Assembly (NCBI GenBank): GCA_022842285.1
Contig: JALHPV010000030.1
Span: 1-38,392 of the forward strand
DNA: 38,392 nt
Direction of reading: 5' to 3'
Source: Kofleriaceae bacterium
GTDB lineage: Bacteria; Myxococcota_A; Polyangia; Haliangiales; Haliangiaceae
Position numbers and translations under genes: made by a program. Positions 33,997 through 38,392 of the stretch are shown one piece after another; the stretch's first letter is position 1; each line of letters opens with the position of its first letter. Below the pieces are notes generated by a model. That model searched no databases. It was given only the letters and a program-made list of their open reading frames with translations, and had not been told where the DNA came from.

Positions 33997-35430
33997 TCAG
34001 GGCACACCCGCCATCTTCTTGAAGATGGCGACAGGGGCGGCGACGTAGAGCTGCATCGCGCGATTCTTGAACCCGACGGAGACGAGGATGTCCGAGCCCG
34101 CCGGCAGCGGGATCGGGACCGACGAGCCAAGGGTCGCGCCGAGATCGAGCGTCATCGCCAGGCTGTCCTGCCGCGCGGTGGCCAGGTCGAACAGGGCCTG
34201 CTGCGTCGCCGAGACCTTGAGGGACGTGCCCTTGTTCCGCGCCGCATCGATGGTGCGCGGGGCATCGCCGTCCGTGACGAACGCGATGTAGTTGTCGACC
34301 ACGGCAAAGTGCGTGCGTTGCACGGCCGGACCGACGGCAGGTGTGGTGGTCGTCTCGTACGCGCGGATCGTGACGCCGTCGTGGGAGGTCAAGCCAGGGA
34401 CGGCGACCGTCGTCGTGGACACGCCGCCGATGTTGGCCGTCGAGGCTTGCGCCATGGCGGCGTGGATCTCCTTCGTCGCGGTTTCGGCGGCCTTCGGGTC
34501 GAGCAGGCCATAGAGGCCACGTGCCTGCACGCCTGTCGTCGCCGAACCGCTCGCGGCCAGCATCGCCTCGCCCGTCATCGCCCCGAGCAGGGCATCGTAG
34601 GACACCACGGTTCCCGCCGAGCCGGATGTGATCAGTTGCTGCGCGAGAGAGAGCAGGCCGGTGCGATACGGACCGGCGGTGATCCGCGCACCGAGCAGGT
34701 ACGCCGCCGGTCCGTCGGCGAGGCGCTTGAACTGGGTGAAGTCGGCCGGCTTCTGAGCGCGCACGAGCTCGGCGAGCTTCGTCTTCGCCTTGGGTGTGAC
34801 CGTCGTGACGAGCCCGAGGCGGTCCGCCGACGCGTCGATCCGGATCGTGACCGAGAGCGTGTCGGTCGCGACGCCGACGATCCCATCGAACAGCTGGCCG
34901 AGCGACGCGCCCGACCCGCCCGCGAGGCCGACCACCTGCGTCCGCAGCGCCGGGAGATCGAGCGACGTGATCATCGAATCGGGATAGACGGTGGCCACGA
35001 GCTCCGCCGGGACCTTGCCCGTCAGCGCCGAGAACGCCCACTTCGAGACGAGCGTCGTCAGCTCCGGGTCGCCGAGTAACGCCCACTTCTTCTTCACGAC
35101 CGCGCTGGCGGGGAGGGCGCCTGTATCACCGACCTTGCCGAACGCGACGAAGCCCGCGCTCGTCGCGCCGTTGACGTACAGCACGTGCAGCGGGCCGGTC
35201 GCGTCGAGGCCGCTCGTCGCGACGCCGAGGGCCCCGGTGATCATGCTGCCGGTCAGCATGCCGCCCGCGCCGGGGGCGACGGCGTTCGCGGCCTGGCGGA
35301 TTCCGTCGAGCCCACTGTCGGCACCGAGGGTGATCTTGGCGAACACCGCCTTCGGCCGGGCGACACCTGCGGCTACCGCGTCCCCCTGAATTCCGACGAC
35401 AACCAGCAGCGCGATGAGCAGCCGAGTCAT
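33997..35430 (-). CDS. Secreted protein of unknown function
   Basis: A 477-residue exported protein. The signal MTRLLIALLVVVGIQGDAVA is cut before AGVA; no lipobox is present. The mature part is Ala/Gly/Thr-rich with mixed strands and helices (VVSYDALLGAMTGEAMLAAS, FDGIVGVATDTLSVTIRID, YIAFVTDGDAPRTIDAARN). It resembles large periplasmic substrate-free shell proteins of the DUF3352 type, but this is weak. No catalytic motif is visible. Its start is 39 bp from the divergent M3 peptidase gene, so the promoters overlap. Confidence 0.72.
   Translation of the reverse strand: MTRLLIALLVVVGIQGDAVAAGVARPKAVFAKITLGADSGLDGIRQAANAVAPGAGGMLTGSMITGALGVATSGLDATGPLHVLYVNGATSAGFVAFGKVGDTGALPASAVVKKKWALLGDPELTTLVSKWAFSALTGKVPAELVATVYPDSMITSLDLPALRTQVVGLAGGSGASLGQLFDGIVGVATDTLSVTIRIDASADRLGLVTTVTPKAKTKLAELVRAQKPADFTQFKRLADGPAAYLLGARITAGPYRTGLLSLAQQLITSGSAGTVVSYDALLGAMTGEAMLAASGSATTGVQARGLYGLLDPKAAETATKEIHAAMAQASTANIGGVSTTTVAVPGLTSHDGVTIRAYETTTTPAVGPAVQRTHFAVVDNYIAFVTDGDAPRTIDAARNKGTSLKVSATQQALFDLATARQDSLAMTLDLGATLGSSVPIPLPAGSDILVSVGFKNRAMQLYVAAPVAIFKKMAGVP
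34009..34030. repeat. Perfect 10-bp inverted repeat near the 3' end of the secreted-protein gene
   Basis: CGCCATCTTC (34009-34018), TT, then GAAGATGGCG (34021-34030) form a 22-bp palindrome. It lies inside the coding sequence for AIFKKMAG. It may be coincidence from codon choice or a 3'-end hairpin; no U-tract follows. Confidence 0.4.
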
Positions 35431-35469
35431 CGCAAAACGCTAGCACCGATCGGGTAGAGTCCGGCCCCT

Positions 35470-37704
35470 ATGTCGCGTTTCGGCTCCGTGCTCCTCGGTC
35501 TGCTCCTCACCGGTAGTTGCTGTCCGCCCAAGAAGTCGGCCACCACGACACCGACGCCCGTCGAGCCCGTGGTCGACGTGGCGCCCCCGCCGGTCAAGGA
35601 TCCGGCGCTGGTGGCGTACGAGGCGGCGCAGGCCGAGGTTGTGCGTCTGCGGGCGCTGGCCGACCAGGATCCGCTCCTCGCGAAGTGGACCGGGCCCTAC
35701 GACGGCGTGCCGCCGTGGGACAAGGCGAAGCCGGCCCTCGTCGGTCCGGCGTTCACCCTCGGGCTGCAGCTCCTGATGGCGGAGATCGACGTCATCGTGA
35801 AGAACCCGGCGCCGGCGACGTTCCAGACGGTGTTCGTGCCCCTCCAGGACGCCGGTCGCCACGAGGACCGCGCCGAGACCATCTTCTCGGTGTTGACGAG
35901 CAGCCTGAACGGCCCGGAGGTCCAGGCCGTCGATCAGGAATGGTCGCCCAAGCTCGCCGAGGCCTACGACCGGATCACGTTCAACTCGGGGCTCTTCGCG
36001 AAGATCAGCGCCGTGTACGAGGCCCGCATGTCGGCGGGGCTCACGCCCCAGGAGCAGCGCCTCGTGGAGCTGACGTACGCGCGCTACGTGCAGAGCGGCG
36101 CCAAGCTCGACGCGCAGGGCAAAGCCCAGCTCGGCGCGATCAACCAGCAGCTCGCGGGCCTCTTCACCGAGTTCTCGCAGAAGGTGCTGAAGGACGAGGA
36201 GACGTGGATCGTCCTCGAGACCCAGAAGGACCTCGCGGGGCTCTCGCCCGGTCTCATCGCCTCGATGAAGGCCGCCGCCGACGAGCGCAAGCTCGCGGGC
36301 AAGTGGGTCGTCGTGAACACGCGCTCGAGCGTCGACCCGTTCCTCACGAGCTCGTCGCGACGCGACCTGCGCGAGAAGGTGTGGAAGGCGTTCAAGGGCC
36401 GCGGTGACAACGGTGGCGCGACCGACACCAACGCGATCATCAGCAAGATTGTCGCGCTCCGCACCGAGCGCGCGCAGCTCCTCGGCTACGCGACGCATGC
36501 GCACTGGCGCATGTACGACTCGATGGCGAAGGACCCGGCCAAGGCGCAGGACCTGATGATGCGGGTGTGGCCGGCGGCGACGGCCCGCGTGAAGCAGGAG
36601 GTCTCCGACATGGCGGCGATCGCCAAGAAGGACAAGGTCAAGGCGATCGAGGGCTGGGACTACCTCTACTACGCGGAGAAGGTCCGCAAGAAGAAGTACG
36701 ACCTCGACCAGGAGCAGCTGAAGCCGTACTTCGAGCTGAACAACATGATCGCCGCCTCGATGTACATGGCGGAGCAGCTCTACGGCCTGACGTTCAAGGA
36801 GATCACGGGCACGGTCCCGGTGTTCCACCCCGACGTGCGCGTCTGGGAAGTGAACGGCAAGGACGGCAAGTACGTTGGCCTCTTCTACGGTGACTACTTC
36901 GCGCGCGGGGGCAAGCGCTCGGGCGCGTGGGCGTCGGGCTATCGCGGCCACGAGACGTTCACGGGCAAGGAGGTCACCGCGATCACGTCGAACAACAACA
37001 ACTTCGTGAAGGGGGCGCCCGGCGAGCCGGTGCTCATCTCTCTCGATGACGCACAGACGCTCTTCCACGAGTTCGGCCACGGCCTCCACGGCCTGCTCTC
37101 CGAGGTGAACTTCCCGGGGCTGTCGAACACCCCGCGCGACTTCGTCGAGTACCCGTCGCAGGTGCACGAGATGTGGGTGCTGACGCGCCCCATCCTCGAC
37201 AAGTACGGCCTGCACTACCAGACGAAGGCGAAGATGCCGCAGAAGCTCCTCGACAAGGTCGAGGCGAGCAAGCAGTTCAACCAGGGGTACGCGACGGTCG
37301 AGTACCTGTCGTCGGCCCTCGTCGACATGGCGCTACACACGTTGCCGGCGGGCACGACCGTCGACGCCGACGCCTTCGAGCGCGACACGCTCACGAAGCT
37401 CGGCATGCCGAAGGAGATCGCGATGCGGCACCGCCTGCCGCAGTTTCTCCACCTGTTCTCGAGCGACTCGTACTCGGCGGGTTACTACAGCTACCTCTGG
37501 AGCGAAGTGATGGACGCCGATACGCGCCAGGCCTTCAAGGAGGCCGGCAACGTGTTCGACCCGACGGTGGCCGGCAAGATGAAGCAGTTCATCCTCGCGC
37601 CCGGCAACACCACGGACCGGGCCGAGGCGTACCGGCAGTTCCGAGGTCGTGACCCCGAGGTGAAGGCGCTCCTCGAGAAGCGCGGCTTCCCGACGACCAA
37701 CTGA
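35470..37704 (+). CDS. M3-family oligopeptidase/peptidyl-dipeptidase, probable lipoprotein
   Basis: A 744-residue thimet-type metallopeptidase (M3; Dcp/OpdA/PrtD relatives). The N-terminus MSRFGSVLLGLLLTGSCC has a hydrophobic core and a weak lipobox (T-G-S-C17), then a Pro/Thr/Val linker, so it may be anchored in the envelope. Most M3 enzymes are cytoplasmic. The catalytic site is H533-E-F-G-H537, in TLFHEFGHGLHGLL. The third ligand E560 lies in DFVEYPSQVHEMWV, the diagnostic M3 block. SDSYSAGYYSYLWSEVMDAD near the C-terminus is another M3 signature. It would cut short peptides, perhaps from cell-wall or protein turnover. The start at ATG 35470 diverges from the secreted unknown gene. Confidence 0.9.
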   Translation: MSRFGSVLLGLLLTGSCCPPKKSATTTPTPVEPVVDVAPPPVKDPALVAYEAAQAEVVRLRALADQDPLLAKWTGPYDGVPPWDKAKPALVGPAFTLGLQLLMAEIDVIVKNPAPATFQTVFVPLQDAGRHEDRAETIFSVLTSSLNGPEVQAVDQEWSPKLAEAYDRITFNSGLFAKISAVYEARMSAGLTPQEQRLVELTYARYVQSGAKLDAQGKAQLGAINQQLAGLFTEFSQKVLKDEETWIVLETQKDLAGLSPGLIASMKAAADERKLAGKWVVVNTRSSVDPFLTSSSRRDLREKVWKAFKGRGDNGGATDTNAIISKIVALRTERAQLLGYATHAHWRMYDSMAKDPAKAQDLMMRVWPAATARVKQEVSDMAAIAKKDKVKAIEGWDYLYYAEKVRKKKYDLDQEQLKPYFELNNMIAASMYMAEQLYGLTFKEITGTVPVFHPDVRVWEVNGKDGKYVGLFYGDYFARGGKRSGAWASGYRGHETFTGKEVTAITSNNNNFVKGAPGEPVLISLDDAQTLFHEFGHGLHGLLSEVNFPGLSNTPRDFVEYPSQVHEMWVLTRPILDKYGLHYQTKAKMPQKLLDKVEASKQFNQGYATVEYLSSALVDMALHTLPAGTTVDADAFERDTLTKLGMPKEIAMRHRLPQFLHLFSSDSYSAGYYSYLWSEVMDADTRQAFKEAGNVFDPTVAGKMKQFILAPGNTTDRAEAYRQFRGRDPEVKALLEKRGFPTTN

Positions 37705-37823
37705 TCGGCGGTCGCTACCGCGGCGCTACCCCGCGTTTCACAAACGTTGCACATCAAGCGCTGGACTCGGCGCAACCGTCTCGCCGATTGTGACGCTCTC
37801 TATCCCCGGGGAGACTCCGTCAC

Positions 37824-38392
37824 ATGTCGAAGAACGTGCTGCTGCGCTTTGCTCTCTGTGCGCTGATCGCTGCTTGCGGCGACAACCTTCCAGAGCCCGA
37901 GGACTCGATCGGCTTCCCCGACGACACCACGGGCGAGCAGGGGCCCCCGGGGGAGCAGGGCCCGGCCGGTCCGGCGGGTGAAACGGGTCCGGCGGGTGCC
38001 GACGGAGCGAACGGCGCCAACGGTGCCGACGGACTGAACGGCATCAGCTGCTGGGATCGCGACGAAGATCGCGTGTGCGACGCCGAGGAAGACACCTCTG
38101 GCGACGGCTCGTGCTCGGTCGTGGACTGCGCTTCGACGGCGGGTCCGCAGGGTCCACAGGGCGAGCAGGGTCCGCAGGGCGTCGCGGGTCCGATGGGCCT
38201 CATGGGGCCGATGGGCCCGGCGGGTCCGCAGGGGCCGATCGGTCCGGTGGGTCCGGCGGGGCAGACCGGTCCGGTGGGTCCGGCGGGTCCGGTCGGGGCG
38301 ACCGGCGTGGCGGGCCCGGTGGGTCCGGCGGGACCGGCGGGGCCGACTGGCGGCGTGGGCCCGGCAGGTCCGCATGGTGTGGCGGGACCGGC
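37824..38392 (+). CDS. Collagen-like lipoprotein, C-terminus beyond window
   Basis: The first 189 codons are visible; the gene leaves the window at the right edge. The signal [21 protein letters not shown] has a lipobox I-A-A-C18. An acidic stretch leads to a first collagen-like block ([19 protein letters not shown], about residues 38-66). Then comes an acidic Cys-rich insert, [20 protein letters not shown] plus CSVVDC (about 75-102), with EF-hand-like Asp spacing. From about residue 107 (38142) Gly-X-Y triplets run to the edge ([26 protein letters not shown]). It is a secreted triple-helix-forming lipoprotein, probably a surface filament. GGGGAG lies 11 nt before ATG 37824. Whether a C-terminal head domain follows cannot be seen. 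Confidence 0.88.
   Translation, partial: MSKNVLLRFALCALIAACGDNLPEPEDSIGFPDDTTGEQGPPGEQGPAGPAGETGPAGADGANGANGADGLNGISCWDRDEDRVCDAEEDTSGDGSCSVVDCASTAGPQGPQGEQGPQGVAGPMGLMGPMGPAGPQGPIGPVGPAGQTGPVGPAGPVGATGVAGPVGPAGPAGPTGGVGPAGPHGVAGP
38142..38392 (+). repeat. Collagen-like Gly-X-Y repeat region
   Basis: A run of at least 83 Gly-X-Y triplets' worth of nucleotide sequence, rich in GGTCCG and GGGCCG, reaches the right edge. The low-complexity repeat is a likely site of length change by slippage. Confidence 0.75.

Noticed and set aside
33984-34005. Direct repeat TCAGGGCAC at 33984 and 33997 around the stop of the secreted-protein gene.
   Set aside because: Only 9 bases; probably a small tandem slip of no functional meaning.
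37705-37823. 119-bp gap before the collagen-like gene searched for a small gene or RNA.
   Set aside because: No start/stop pair with a coding look and no stable hairpin; it probably only holds the promoter.

Overview
This is a high-GC window (roughly two-thirds G+C or more by eye). Codons end in G/C, GTG starts are common, and many genes touch or overlap. The protein families point to a Myxococcota (former Deltaproteobacteria) chromosome. They include many secreted lipoproteins with Asp/Gly/Pro-rich linkers, ECF sigma factors (one with a Cys-rich tail like myxobacterial CorE), VIT/VWA, kelch, TSP3-like and collagen-like surface proteins, and an AgmX/PglI-like C-terminal domain. I see no rRNA, tRNA, CRISPR array, insertion sequence or prophage. 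No gene-free stretch exceeds about 141 bp (33372-33512). Taxonomy is inferred from gene content only.

Region 1 (1-7302, minus strand) reads from right to left. An ECF sigma factor overlaps by ATGA a 1375-residue zinc-finger/FecR/VIT/VWA/TPR membrane protein that looks like its anti-sigma factor fused to a large extracytoplasmic module. Then come an acyl-CoA carboxyltransferase (pccB-like) and, by a GTGA overlap, a TPR lipoprotein cut by the window edge. Region 2 (7384-12176) holds a kelch lipoprotein, a convergent FAD oxidoreductase of cytokinin-dehydrogenase type, and a plus-strand cluster: a Gly-rich orphan, a two-helix membrane protein, a YkgJ-like eight-cysteine protein and a small unknown. 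The last three are joined by GTGA overlaps. A palindromic REP-like element or terminator closes it.

Region 3 (12266-17262) is the most system-like part. Two paralogous ATP-grasp ligases diverge from essentially the same start site. The left one leads a minus-strand operon with two small unknown proteins. The right one is coupled by GTGA to a DctA dicarboxylate symporter. Region 4 (17278-22735) holds a TSP3-like lipoprotein, a zinc-metallopeptidase-like lipoprotein, a membrane-anchored helical protein, an OprP/OprO-type porin and a DUF6328-like membrane protein.

Region 5 (22811-28369) is regulatory and replicative. It has a soluble three-PAS histidine kinase, a convergent single-PAS protein, and a 41-residue cysteine-rich peptide in operon with an ECF sigma factor whose tail is also cysteine-rich (a possible metal or redox sensor). 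A divergent family-B DNA polymerase carries complete exonuclease and polymerase motifs. Region 6 (28351-38392) is envelope biology: a propeller-like lipoprotein, a DUF4920 lipoprotein coupled to a PepSY membrane protein, a lipoprotein form of the Prc protease, a small secreted AgmX-like protein, a secreted unknown, an M3 peptidase lipoprotein, and a collagen-like lipoprotein cut by the right edge.

About nine genes carry lipobox signals, so the window is rich in envelope-anchored proteins. Functional links outside the overlapping pairs are inferred from position only.
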